From the NCBI RefSeq assembly GCF_024139115.2, contig NC_085140.1:20765003-20829002 (forward strand): a stretch of 64,000 bases of DNA. The letters run 5' to 3'. The notes beneath the pieces were generated by a model. It had not been told where the DNA came from. It searched no databases and saw only the letters and a program-made list of their open reading frames with translations. This document shows positions 45,815 through 56,206 of the stretch, piece by piece; position 1 is the first letter of the stretch, and each line of letters opens with the position of its first letter. The translations under genes were made by a program, and so were the position numbers. Origin of the DNA: Armigeres subalbatus. Taxonomy: Eukaryota > Arthropoda > Insecta > Diptera > Culicidae.

Positions 45815-48183
45815 CACAACATTGCGGGCAGCAGGGACTATGTCCAAGGGCTTGATGATCCCTCCCCAGGCCATCTGCGAGTTGTGGGGCTTGCATAGTG
45901 GGGGGTTTGACAGTGGGCCCTGTTAAATTCCTATAAAAAGCTGCATGTATCCGCAAGTAGGCCCCACCAAAGCTACCGTGTGCCGCTCAAAGCGCACAAG
46001 CCCAAGTCCTGGTGTTGGGCGGGACGCTAGACAGCCCTGACACGACGGCCCTCCAACGAGACAAGAGATTTGCGCAGGCCCAATAAGCCGCCTGGAAAAC
46101 CAATAATTACGAACAATATAAGAGATAATGCGACTCGATAAAATCGGGAAAGACCTAGGCGACGAATAAAGGATCACGATTGGAAGCTAGTAACATGGAA
46201 CTGCAAGTCGCTAGGTTTCGCAGGTTGCGACAGGATGATCTACGACGAATTACATCCCTGCAACTTCGACGTCGTGGCGCTGCAGGAGATTTGCTCGACA
46301 GGATAGAAAGTGTGGAAAAGCGGGCATCTAGCGGCTACCTTCTACCAAAGCTGTGGCACCACCAACGAGCTGGGAACCGGCTTCATAGTCCTGGGTAAGA
46401 TGCGCCATCGTGTGATTGGGTGGCAGCCAATCAACGCAAGGATGTGCAAGCTGAGGATTAAAGGCCGTTTCTTCAACTATAGCATCATCAACGTGCACAG
46501 CCTACACGAAGGGAGACTCGACGACGAGAAAGAAGCGTTCTATGCACAGCTGGAGCAGACATACGATGGATCCCCACTGCGGGACGTCAAAATCGTCATC
46601 GGTGACGTGAACGTACAGGTAGGAAGGGAGGAAATGTATATACCGGTCATCGGACTGGATAGTCTGCACACCGTATCGAATGACAACGGCCAACGAGGCA
46701 TAAACTTCGCAGCCTCCCGCGGAATGGTAGACCGTAGCACCTTCTTTCCCAGCAAAAATATTCACAAGGCCACATGGAGATCACCTAACCAAGACACGGA
46801 AAACCAAATTGACCACGTTCTAATCGACGGTAAATTCTTCTCTGACATCACGAACGTCCGCACTTACCGCAGTGCGAATATTGAATCCGACCACTACGCT
46901 CAAAACTCTCGACGATGTACAACACGCGTCGAAGTCGAACGCCACGGCTTAAAATTGGGCGGCTACAAGACGGTAGACTAGCCCAAGAATACGCGCAGCA
47001 GCTGGAAGTGGCACTCCCAACGGAAGAGCAGCTAGGCGCAGCGTCTCTTGAAGATGGCTGGAGAGATATTCGATCCGCCATTGGTAGCACCGCAACCGCT
47101 GCACTTGCCACGGTGACCCCGGATCAAAGAAACGACTGGTATGACGGCGAATGTGAGCAGTTAGTAGAAGAGAAGAATGCAGCATGGGCGAGATTGCTGC
47201 AACACCGCACGAGGGTGAACGAGGCACGATATAAACGGGCGCGGAACAGACAAAACTCGATTTTCCGGAGGAAAAAGCGCCAGCAGGAAGATCGAGACCG
47301 TGAAGAGACGGAGCAACTGTACCGCGCTAATAACACACGAAAGTTCTATGAGAAGTTAAACCGTTCACGCAAAGGCCACGTATCACAGCCTGATATGTGT
47401 AAGGTAAGGACATAAACGGGAACCTTTTTACAAACGAGCATGAGGTGATCCAAAGGGGGCGGCAGCACTACGAAGAACACCTGAATGGCGATGTGGCAGA
47501 CGAGGATGGCGGTATGGTGATGGACCTGGGATAACGCGCGCAGGACATAATTCTACCGGCTCCGGATCTCCAGGAAATCCAGGAGGAGATTGGCCGGCTG
47601 AAGAACAACAAAGCCCCTGGGGTTTACCAACTACCAGGAGAGCTATTTAAACACGATGGTGAGGCACTGGCTAGAGCGCTGCACTGGGTTATTACCAAGA
47701 TTCGAGAGGAGGATGTTTTGTCGCAGGAGTGGATGGAAGGTGTCGTGTGTCCCATCTACAAATTGGCGACAAGCTGGATTGCAGCAACTACCGCGCAATC
47801 ACATTGCTGAACGCCGCCTACAAGGTACTCTCCCAAATTTTATGCCACCGACTAACACCAATTGCAAGATAGTTCGTGGGGCAGTACCAGGCGGGATTTA
47901 TGGGTGAACGCTCCACCACGAACCATTTGTCAAGTACTGCATAAATACCGCGAATACAACGTGTCCAAGCATCATCTATTCATCGACTTCCAAGCCGCAT
48001 ATGATGCAATCGATCGGGACCTACAGCAGCTAATGCACGAACACGGTTTTCCGGATAAACTGACACGGTTGATCAAAGCGACGATGGATCGGGTGATGTG
48101 CGTAGTTCGAGTTTCAGGGGCATTCTCGAGTCCCTTCGAAACCCGCAGAGGGTTACGGCAAGGTGATGGTCTTTCGTGTCTGC

Positions 48184-48187
<4 letters not shown>
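45815..48187 (+). pseudogene. RTE-clade retrotransposon, 5' part: leader, endonuclease and start of RT
   Basis: A GC-rich leader (from about 45815) is followed at about 46180 by an apurinic-type endonuclease: TWNCKSLGF, VVALQE, a stop codon, then FNYSIINVHSLHEG, VIGDVNVQVGREEMY, NQIDHVLIDG and ANIESDHY. Key N, E, D and H positions are kept, although DFNA reads DVNV. A linker (47000-47540) leads to the reverse transcriptase (EIQEEIGRLKNNKAPGV, LFIDFQAAYDAIDRD, ETRRGLRQGDG), where the Jockey element interrupts. Stops and frameshifts occur at about 46301, 46900, 47415 and 47760. The element resembles mosquito RTE elements such as JAM1 (inference). The 5' border is approximate. Confidence 0.88.
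48172..48187. repeat. Target-site duplication, left copy
   Basis: TTTCGTGTCTGCTATT, identical to 52737-52752, is split from it by the Jockey-clade element. The last T may belong to the poly(A) tail on the other strand. Confidence 0.92.
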
Positions 48188-48218
<31 letters not shown>

Positions 48219-48416
48219 TTGCTAATTATCTAATACATGCATTCATCTCTTAGACTAGGTGTTCCGTGTTTTCTTAACACTATCATCCTTATTTGCTATG
48301 TTACGCTTTTAGTTATTATTAATACATTTCAATTGCCTCTGGCAGTTAGAATTTTTCCTCTGGTTGAATTGAACCATGTAGGAATTACAATGTTTTCAAC
48401 TTAAACTAAACTTAAC

Positions 48417-51073
48417 CTATTTAAAACTAAGGGTACAAGGAGTTAATCGTTGCAATAGAAGATTGCAACGATTTTGTCTAAAATTGAAATTATTTTTGTT
48501 GGACATTTGTTGCAATGTCTCAATATTAGAAATTCTATGAAGTTCATTGGTACTATACCACGGAGGCAACTTCAGAATCATTTTCAAAATTTTATTTTGA
48601 ATCCTCTGGAGTGCCTTCTTTCTGGTATTGCAGCAACTAGCCCATATTGGCACAGCATACAACATGGCAGGTCTAAAAATTTGTTTGTAAATCAAAAGTT
48701 TGTTCTTAAGACAAAGTTTTGATTTTCTGTTTATAAGTGGATATAGGCACTTAATATATTTGTTACATTTGGCTTGAAGGCCTTCAATGTGATTTTTAAA
48801 AGTTAATTTTGATCTAGCAGAAGTCCTAAAGATTTAGCTTCACTAGACCAATTAAATGGAACCCCATTCAGAGTGACAAGATGTCTGCTAGAAGGTTTCA
48901 AATAAGAAGCCCTCGGCTTATGTGGGAAAATTATAAGCTGAGTTTTGGAAGCATTCGGGAAATTTTCCATTTTGCAAGTAAGTGGAGAAAATATCCAAAC
49001 TTTTTTGCAATCTACTACAAATGACACGAAGGCTTCGCCCTTTGGCTGAAAGGCCCGTGTCATCTGCAAACAAAGATTTTTGACACCCTGGTGGTAAATC
49101 AGGTAAGTCAGAAGTAAAAATGTTATACAATATGGGCCCCAGTATGCTGCCTTGGGGGACACCAGCCCTTACAGGTAATCTATCAGATTTAGAATTCTGA
49201 TAGTTTACCTGCAGCGAGCGATCTGATAAATAATTTTGGATCAGTTTAATGATGTACAGAGGAAAATTGAAATTCATCAATTTTACAATCAAACCTTCAT
49301 GCCAAACACTGTCAAATGCTTTCTCTATATCAAGAAGAGCAACTCCAGTCGAATATCCTTCAGATTTGTTGAGCCGAATTAAGTTCGTAACTCTTAATAA
49401 CTGATGAGTGGTTGAATGCCCATGGCGAAAACCAAATTGCTCATCAGCAAAAATAGAATTGTCATTAATATGAACCATCATTCTATTTAAAATAATCTTT
49501 TCAAACAGTTTGCTTATTGAAGAAAGCAAACTGATTGGGCGATAACTAGAAGCCTCAGCTGGATTTTGTCCGGCTTCAAAATTGGAACAACTTTGGCGTT
49601 TTCCATTTATCTGGGAAGTATGCCAATTGAAAACATTTGTTAAATAAATTAACCAAAAGGATAAAGAGCTCTCAGGAAGTTTTTGATAAGTATGTAGAAA
49701 ATACCATCATCACCCGGGGCTTTCATATTTTTAAATTTTCTAGTAATAGATCTCACTTCATCCAAATTAGTTCCCAACGAAGGGTCAAAAACATTATCTT
49801 GGTTGAGAATGTCTTCGAAGCTTCGTGTAACCTGATCCTCAATTGGACTAGTGAGACCTAGACTAAAATTATGGGCACTCTCGAACTGCTGAGCAAGTTT
49901 TTGAGCCTTTTCGCCATTTGTTAATAAAATTTTATTTCCCTCTTCAAGCGCTGGAATTGGCTTTTGAGGTTTTTTAAGAATTTTCGTTAATTTCCAAAAG
50001 GGTTTCGAACTGGGATCCAATTTCGAGACATTATTCTCAAAGTTGGTATTTCTCAGAATAGCGAAACGTTTTTTAATTTCATTTTGCAAATCTCGCCAAA
50101 TAACTTTCAACGCGGGATCGCGAGTTCTTTGGTATTGCCTTCTTCTCACATTTTTAAGACGGATCAGTAGCTGAAGATCGTCGTCAATAATAATGGAGTT
50201 GAATTTAATTTCACATTTAGGAATTGCAATGCCTCTGGCTTCGACAATTAAATTTGTCAAAGATACGAGAGCATTATTATATCAGATTTGGTATCTAGAG
50301 GAATATCAACATCAAAATTCCGATCGATATACGTTTTATATAAATCCCAATCAGCTCTATGATAATTAAAAGTAGAGCTGATTGGATTATAAATGGTTTC
50401 TTGTGAGATTTCGAATGTCACAGGAAGGTGATCAGAGTCAAAGTCAGCATGAGTTACCAATTGGCCACACAGCTGACTTGAATCCGTTAAAACTAAATCA
50501 ATTGTAGAAGGATTTCGACTGGAAGAAAAACAAGTTGGTCCATTGGGATATTGAATAGTATAATATCCCGCAGAACAATCTTCAAATAAAATTTTACCAT
50601 TGGAATTGCTTTGAGCATTATTCCATGAGCGGTGTTTGGCATTGAAGTCACCAATTACGAAGAATTTAGATTTGTTCCGAGTCAGAATTTGAAGATCAGC
50701 TTTCAACAAATTCTTTTGCTGCCCATTGCATTGAAAAGGCAAGTAGGCTGCAATGAAGGAAAATTGTCCAAAATTTGTTTCAACAGAAACTCCCAAGGTT
50801 TCAAAAACTTTGGTTTCAAACGAAGAAAATAATGTATGTTTGATACGTCTATTGATGACAATGGCGACCCCACCACAGGCGCTGTCAAGACGATCATTTC
50901 TGTAGATAAAATAATTTGGATCTCTTTTAATGGAGAGTCCTGGTTTTAAATACGTTTCAGTTATAATGGCAATATGCATTATGAACTGAAAGGAAGTTGA
51001 ATAATTCATCTTCCTTACCCTTTAGAGAGCGGGCATTCCAATTTAGAACTTTCACACAATTATTGGGATCCAT
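48417..51073 (-). pseudogene. Jockey-like ORF2: endonuclease and reverse transcriptase, frameshifted
   Basis: Starting at an ATG near 51073 it reads VKVLNWNARSLKGKEDELF, and after a frameshift IITETYLKPG, FVIGDFNAKHRSWNN, IDLVLTDS and DFDSDHLPVTFEIS, so the catalytic N, E, D and H residues of the endonuclease are kept. A linker (50260-49650) leads after another frameshift to the palm (49529-48918): VALLDIEKAFDSVWH, AGVPQGSILGPILYNIFTSD and the intact SLFADDTGL. Two further frameshifts come before the C-terminal piece 48695-48417 with YKQIFRPAMLYAVPIWASC. The protein would nick DNA and copy its RNA at the target. It is broken in at least four places, but its key residues are intact. Confidence 0.92.
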
Positions 51074-52468
51074 TGAAACGGAGTCCGATAACAATTTTTG
51101 TGTGTACTTTATACCAACCTGAACAGCTTCAGGAATGGTATTTGCTATGAACATTACATCAATCATGTGATGCAATTGTTCAGTTAGAAATTCAAAATCG
51201 GAAGCAGTCATGCTACCTGAATCGGCAACATGACCGTTATTTTCCGTTGGGACATGGGTATAAACCTCATTTTGAGAAGAGAAATTTTGTCTACCAGCAG
51301 CGATGTTTGCATACGTAGGTACATTGGAAAAATTGGAATTTACTGAAGTGCTTGCTACCCGTTGACGAGCGGCAAAATTTGTTTGTGGATTGTGGTGGGT
51401 ATGAATTGCTCGACCGGTAACCGGTTTCGAAATTTGAGCGTTTGAAAAATTTCTACCCGTCGAATCTGGGATCCGATTGGAATTTCCCGTCATCAATTTT
51501 GCACGGGAATTCAAAACTTTTTTGCGTGAAGGGCATTCCCAAAAATTTGATTTATGATTGCCCCCACAGTTTGCGCACTTAAATTTATTGGAATCTTCTC
51601 TCACAGGACATGCGTCCTTGGCGTGAGAGGTTCCACCACAAATCATGCATTTAGCATCCATGTGACAATGTTTGGTTCCATGACCCCACTTTTGGCACTT
51701 ACGGCACTGGGTAGGGTTTTGGAAATTTCCCCCAGGCCTGCGGAAATGTTCCCATGTAACACGGACATGGGACATAATACAGGCCTTTTCCAAACTTTTC
51801 ATATTATTTAGTTCACTTTTGTTAAAATGAACTAAATAAAATTCTTGAAATGCCCTCTGGGAAGTACCAGAATGGGATTTCTTTTCATCTTAATTACTTG
51901 GACTGGTGAAAATCCAAGTAATTGAGAAATTTCAATTTAATCTCATCCAGTGATTTGTCATCACTGGGGAGACCTTTCAAGACGACTTTGAACAATCGCT
52001 CAGTTTTGTCGTCGTATGTGAAGAATTTATGGCGCTTCTCAGTTAAATAGTGAAGAAGACGTTTGCGATCGTCAAAGGATCCCGGCAAAACGCGGCAGTC
52101 ACCCTTCCTAGCAATCTGAAATGAAACCTTGATCCCCTGAAGGTTACTCAAAATCTCATTCCGGAAGCCAGAAAACTCGGCAACAGATACCACAATTGGC
52201 GGAATCCTTTGCTTTTTTCGCATGAATCGAATCACCTGGGCTAGAGGTAGATTCGATTTGCTCAATTCATCATTAATCAAATCGAACTGATTGCTCAGTT
52301 CGATTGGAGAAGAATTATTTCCGATATTAGAGTTAGAAGGAATATCTGAATTCTCCAGCTTCCTTCTATTTTTTCCGCGCTTGGGCAGGACGGTCTTGAA
52401 ACCTTGTTTCTTTGAAGGAAGTGGAGAATTCAGAGACTCCCCTTCCTCTTGTTTTTGTTAATACTCAT
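51074..52468 (-). pseudogene. Jockey-like ORF1: nucleic-acid-binding protein with zinc knuckles, broken
   Basis: A likely start codon (52466-52468, beginning MSINKNKRKG) leaves its frame after about ten codons. The main frame resumes and runs to a stop at about 51894, passing QVIRFMRKKQRIPPIVVSV and GLPSDDKSLDEIKLKFLNYL. The next piece (51802 downwards) has VTWEHFRRPGGNFQNPTQ, then three knuckles: CRKCQKWGHGTKHC and CMICGGTSHAKDAC (both CX2CX4HX4C), and CANCGGNHKSNFWEC (CX2CX3HX6C). A serine/asparagine-rich tail follows. The frame now continues directly into the first ORF2 residues. The family protein coats the retrotransposon RNA. Confidence 0.9.
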
Positions 52469-52736
52469 TGCTGAGCGTGGAGACGTGACCTTCTAAGAGG
52501 TTTTTTCCCAGAACGGTGTCCCTGCAGGATTACCACCGCTTGTCGGAATTTTACTTCCGCAAACGGGTCCAACGTAAAACGAAGGCACGGGTCCTTGCAA
52601 AGATCGTAACGGGATCAGTGGGTACAAATAGCGCTAAGAAGCACCGTTGAAATTAAAATAGCTTCGGGTAGTATTAAAAACTTCCTTCCGCAAAGAGAGA
52701 AAGAACCGCACAGCACGAAAGCACGATGCGGTCTGA
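52469..52736 (-). promoter_or_regulatory. 5' untranslated region and probable internal promoter of the Jockey-like element
   Basis: Non-coding leader from the element's first base to ORF1. Jockey-clade elements carry a TATA-less internal promoter here that starts transcription at base 1. The intact terminus suggests it is present, but I cannot identify the elements precisely. Confidence 0.5.
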
Positions 52737-52752
52737 TTTCGTGTCTGCTATT
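52737..52752. repeat. Target-site duplication, right copy
   Basis: TTTCGTGTCTGCTATT, identical to 48172-48187; reading resumes in the RTE sequence immediately after it. Confidence 0.92.
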
Positions 52753-53661
52753 CAACATCGCTTTGGAAGGGGTAATACGAAGAACAGGGATCAACACGAG
52801 TGGTACAATTTTCAATAAGTCCGTCCAGCTATTTGGCTTCGCCTACGACATGGATATTATGGCACGTAACATTGAGAAGATGGAGGAAGCCTACATCAGA
52901 CTGAAGAGGGGAGCCAAGCGGACTAGTCATCAACACGTCGAAGACGAAGTACATGATAGGACGAGGTTCAAGAGAAGACAATGTGAGCCACCCACCGCGA
53001 GTTTGCATAGGTGGTGACGAAATCGAGGTGGTAGAAGAATTTGTGTACTTGGGCTCACTGGTGACTGCCGAAAATGATACCAGCAGAGAAATTCGAAGAC
53101 GCATAGTGGCTGGAAATTGTACAGACTTTGGACTCCGCAAGACGCTCCGATCGAATAGAGTTCGCCGCCGTACCAAACTGACAATCTACAAAACGCTCAT
53201 TAGACCGGTAGTCCTCTACGGACACGAGACCTGGACGATGCTCGTGGAGGACCAACGCGCACTCGGAGTTTTCGAAAGGAAAGTGCTGCGTACCATCTAT
53301 GGTGGGGTGCAGATGGCGGACGGTACGTGGAGGAGGCGAATGAACCACGAGTTGCATCAGTTGTTGGGAAAACCATCCATCGTTCACACCGCGAAAATCG
53401 GACGACTGCGATGGGCCGGGCACGTAGCCAGAATGTCGGACAATAACCCGGTGAAAATAATTCTCGATAACGATCCGACGGGCACAAGAAGGCGTGGTGC
53501 GCAGCGGGCAAGGTGGATCGATCAGGTGGAACATGACTTGCGGACCCTCCGTAGACTGCGTGGTGGCGACATGTAGCCATGGACCGAGCCGAATGGAGAA
53601 GACTCTTATATACCGCACAGGCCACTTCGGCCTTAGTCTGAATAAATATAATAAAATAATA
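52753..53661 (+). pseudogene. RTE-clade retrotransposon, 3' part: end of RT and C-terminal domain
   Basis: This continues the reverse transcriptase interrupted at 48187. The catalytic FADD reads LFGFAYDMDIMARN, losing one active-site aspartate. A short deletion near 52920 shifts the frame, after which a 207-codon frame (52953-53576) runs through YLGSLVTAENDTSREIRRRI, TKLTIYKTLIRPVVLYGHET, LRWAGHVARMSDNNPVK and RARWIDQVEHDLRTLRRL. The 3' end, CTTAGTCTGAATAAATATAA, matches the copy at 17057-18573. It directly abuts a leftover hAT terminus. The long minus frames here are antisense shadows. Confidence 0.9.
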
Positions 53662-53662
53662 T

Positions 53663-53740
53663 GCGCCATAATGCATTTTCGTCTCAGGTACCCCCTGAGA
53701 CCAGGGAAGGGGTACATGTACCTCAAGTTGAGAACCGCTG
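53663..53740. mobile_element. Leftover terminus of a hAT element related to 24308-25802
   Basis: CGCCATAATGCATTTTCGTC, GGTACCCCCTGAGACCAGGG, GGGGTACATGTACC and the terminal AAGTTGAGAACCGCTG match the reverse complement of 24308-24395. The opposite end is not visible before the RTE element, so the copy is truncated or was interrupted by the RTE insertion. Confidence 0.82.
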
Positions 53741-53954
53741 CTCTAAGGTGTTCACGATGGATCCAGCCGACTTTCCATTGCTTTTTGAAGAAAATGCTAG
53801 GGTATGAAGAATAAAACCCCATTCGACATCGGTGTGAAACAGCTTGATTTTGCGTACCAGTGGATAACGGGAATATGCCCTTACCAGCTTGACACAAGCG
53901 AAGCGAGCCCAGTAGCAGTTGTTTCCAAATAGCAGCCTATTTATTGTACCAGTA

Positions 53955-54435
53955 AAGGAGCAAAATGTACCATAGAAAATAAAACTATACCCATGAAAAA
54001 GTGCACTATGTATCATCGAATAATAGCACTTTTACCCCTACAAAATAGAAAATGAGTCCATAAATATTACAAAACGCACCGGTAAAACTAAAAATTTTAC
54101 CACTAAAAAATGACAATGGTATGAGATGGAACCATAGAAAAAAAGTGGCTGACCCATGATTAATAAAATTTGCATAAGGAGAAAATTAAATATGCACCCA
54201 TAGAAAATAATATGCGTCCCATTCGCATTTATTTCGTACCCATAGAAACCTAATTTAATTCGTACCCATAGAAAACCATATTTGACCCATAGAATATTAA
54301 ATTTGTACCAATAATTTATAAAACAAGTACTCATAAAAAAGGCGAAACGTACTCATGAAATACTGCCTATGTACCATAAATAATAAAATTGGTTTCCATA
54401 AAAAAGCAATGCTTTTTCTTAAAATATGGGATTTT
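53955..54435. repeat. Degenerate GTACCCATAGAAAATAAAATT repeats
   Basis: Variants of TACCCATAGAAAATAAAAT recur roughly every 30-45 bp, about a dozen times, with strong divergence. All minus-strand frames through it (54038-54500) translate a tyrosine/phenylalanine-rich repeat and are not genes. Confidence 0.75.
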
Positions 54436-54904
54436 TTTAGAGTTGACCAGTTATAAACTTTAAGAAATTTATCAAGGTTGGGTTCTAGTAGACGACTCAC
54501 TGCTGGCCTGGGTTCGTATTGTGATCACACTAATAGATTTCCGATTTCCCTTTTCACAGTTTGTCAGTAATAAACAGGACAAATAATGGAAGCTCAGCTA
54601 GATATTTTCCAAAATAGTTAACATGTAAAATTGAATTATTGGACAACGGGTGTTACTGTTCCCATAGTCGGTTAATGGACGTTGGATTAGGATTATGTAC
54701 ATAATCCAAAAATCATCAACTTTTTCATATATGAAAAATAAAATGTGAAATGTGATTATTTTTCTAAAATCACGATACGTCGAGAAGGAATTCTGTTGGG
54801 TTGGATGCATCAATCGCAAGTAACCGTCGTGATTCGATTGCACCCGCCGCTCCAGGACCAACAGTGGAATTACAACGACAGCAATTGAAGGACAAACTAG
54901 CCAA
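54436..54904. other. No gene recognised
   Basis: AT-rich sequence without supported features. Confidence 0.4.
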
Positions 54905-55011
54905 CCCTAGTAGCACAGTTCAGATCGATTTGGTTGCAGCAACTCCAATGTGACTAGAATTAGTCGCATATGAGTCACAGCGACTGGTATGTGACAAGTG
55001 TGCTACTCGGG
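54905..55011. mobile_element. Short MITE, about 107 bp, copy 2
   Basis: CCCTAGTAGCACAG and GTGTGCTACTCGGG are inverted ends, and TTTGGTTGCAGCAACTC is shared with 34228-34342. Its left and right ends agree better than those of copy 1. Confidence 0.65.
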
Positions 55012-56200
55012 AATCATATGGGCACAGCAGTTACACAGTTCCGTGGGACAGACCCCATGTCCCGACACCGGATACCAAAGTTGCAGTACTCCTATCGACT
55101 CCTATTGACGAGTGCAGTAAGCATCCTTAACCAGAATATTTTTCCACAGTACTTGGAACAACGACAACGACACTTGTTGCAACGACGTTGGGATTGCGAA
55201 CACGCTTACAAGGTGAGAGTGATTGATGCGCACGCCCCAAAGCACGAAAACCCGCGTGGATGCGACGTCTGGAGACCCCCATCGCCACACTGCGGTCAAA
55301 GGTTGGTTGATTAATACAGTACAAGCAGGGGAATCGATCAACCAGGCTAGTTCGGAATGTGTGTGTGTGTGTACAAACTAACCCCCACTGTCTGGCAGTG
55401 ATGTTATGGAGGAAAGCTGTCTGTTAAAACAGTCAGATTTAATCCGGGAGTTAGAAAGTGTTAGCTCTACTGCAGCTCCAGTGACCCATTTCAGAGTGCC
55501 TGGTATTTCATGTCCACTCCGAGGTCACTATCACTAACAGTAAGCCCCGTCTGATTATGCTACCGTTTATCAAATGGATAAAGGTATCATAATCAAACTT
55601 CCGAATGCAAAATATATATAATATAATTTGAATCCAGCGCGCATTTAGTTTAATTCATTATACATATATTTTTGAATAGAAATTTACGCTTTTACGTATT
55701 TTTACGTATATTTACGTATTTACACTTCCTGGATTTAAAATGTATATCAATGATATTCATCGTGGATATATATCTTTGATCCCAGCGTGTATTTAGTAAA
55801 AATCAGTTTCATATAATATTATTATGGAACGGACTCACCAGATCCGCAGCTTGAACGATTGGCCATTCCGCGCCGTAAATGCCGTCTATCAGTAATTCCA
55901 TCGTATATAAGGGTTCCAACCGCTTACAAATCCAACAGAATGCAGTGCACGTGCACGTGTTTTACTGTTGATACCACTGCAATTCTATAGAATTCTTGAG
56001 AATACATCCTAGAAATTCTTGAAATCCTACGAGTCTTCATTATATCCTGAGCTGTAACTTTCCCGAAAATCTTGTCACATTTAGATGACGGATAAATCTT
56101 TTAAATTAGCATTCTCTTAACATAACTTCAAACAGGCTTCAATAAAGGAAACAATTCTTCATTTTCAAATTATACACCTAACTAAAAACCGACACAATAC
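55012..56200. other. Leader-like region upstream of the R4/Dong element, uncertain
   Basis: A frame at 54970-55314 (+) has no domain. A (GT)n run is at 55358-55373. CAACCAGGCTAGTTCGGAATGT occurs at 55339-55360 and exactly again at 56406-56427 inside the R4-like coding region. This stretch may hold the element's 5' untranslated region or another insertion. 55600-55800 is AT-rich with TTTACGTATTTTTACGTATA repeats. Confidence 0.35.
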
Positions 56201-56206
56201 AGTAAA

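Larger units (their letters stand above)
48188..52736 (-). mobile_element. Jockey-clade non-LTR retrotransposon (Juan-like), 4549 bp, full length
   Basis: The element lies on the minus strand, inserted into an RTE element. It starts TCAGACCGCATCGTGC at 52736, has a leader of about 270 bp, ORF1 with three zinc knuckles, ORF2 with endonuclease and reverse transcriptase, a short 3' untranslated region, and a tail of about 30 A (T run 48186-48216 on the plus strand). A 16-bp target duplication flanks it. Length, layout and protein motifs match Jockey-clade elements; the resemblance to Juan of Aedes is from memory. It carries several frameshifts, so it is no longer autonomous, but the complete 5' end and long A-tail suggest fairly recent insertion. 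Confidence 0.93.

Noticed and set aside
53055..53897. Minus-strand frame of 280 codons
   Set aside because: It is antisense to the RTE reverse-transcriptase C-terminus and continues through the leftover hAT end; the plus strand carries the recognisable protein.
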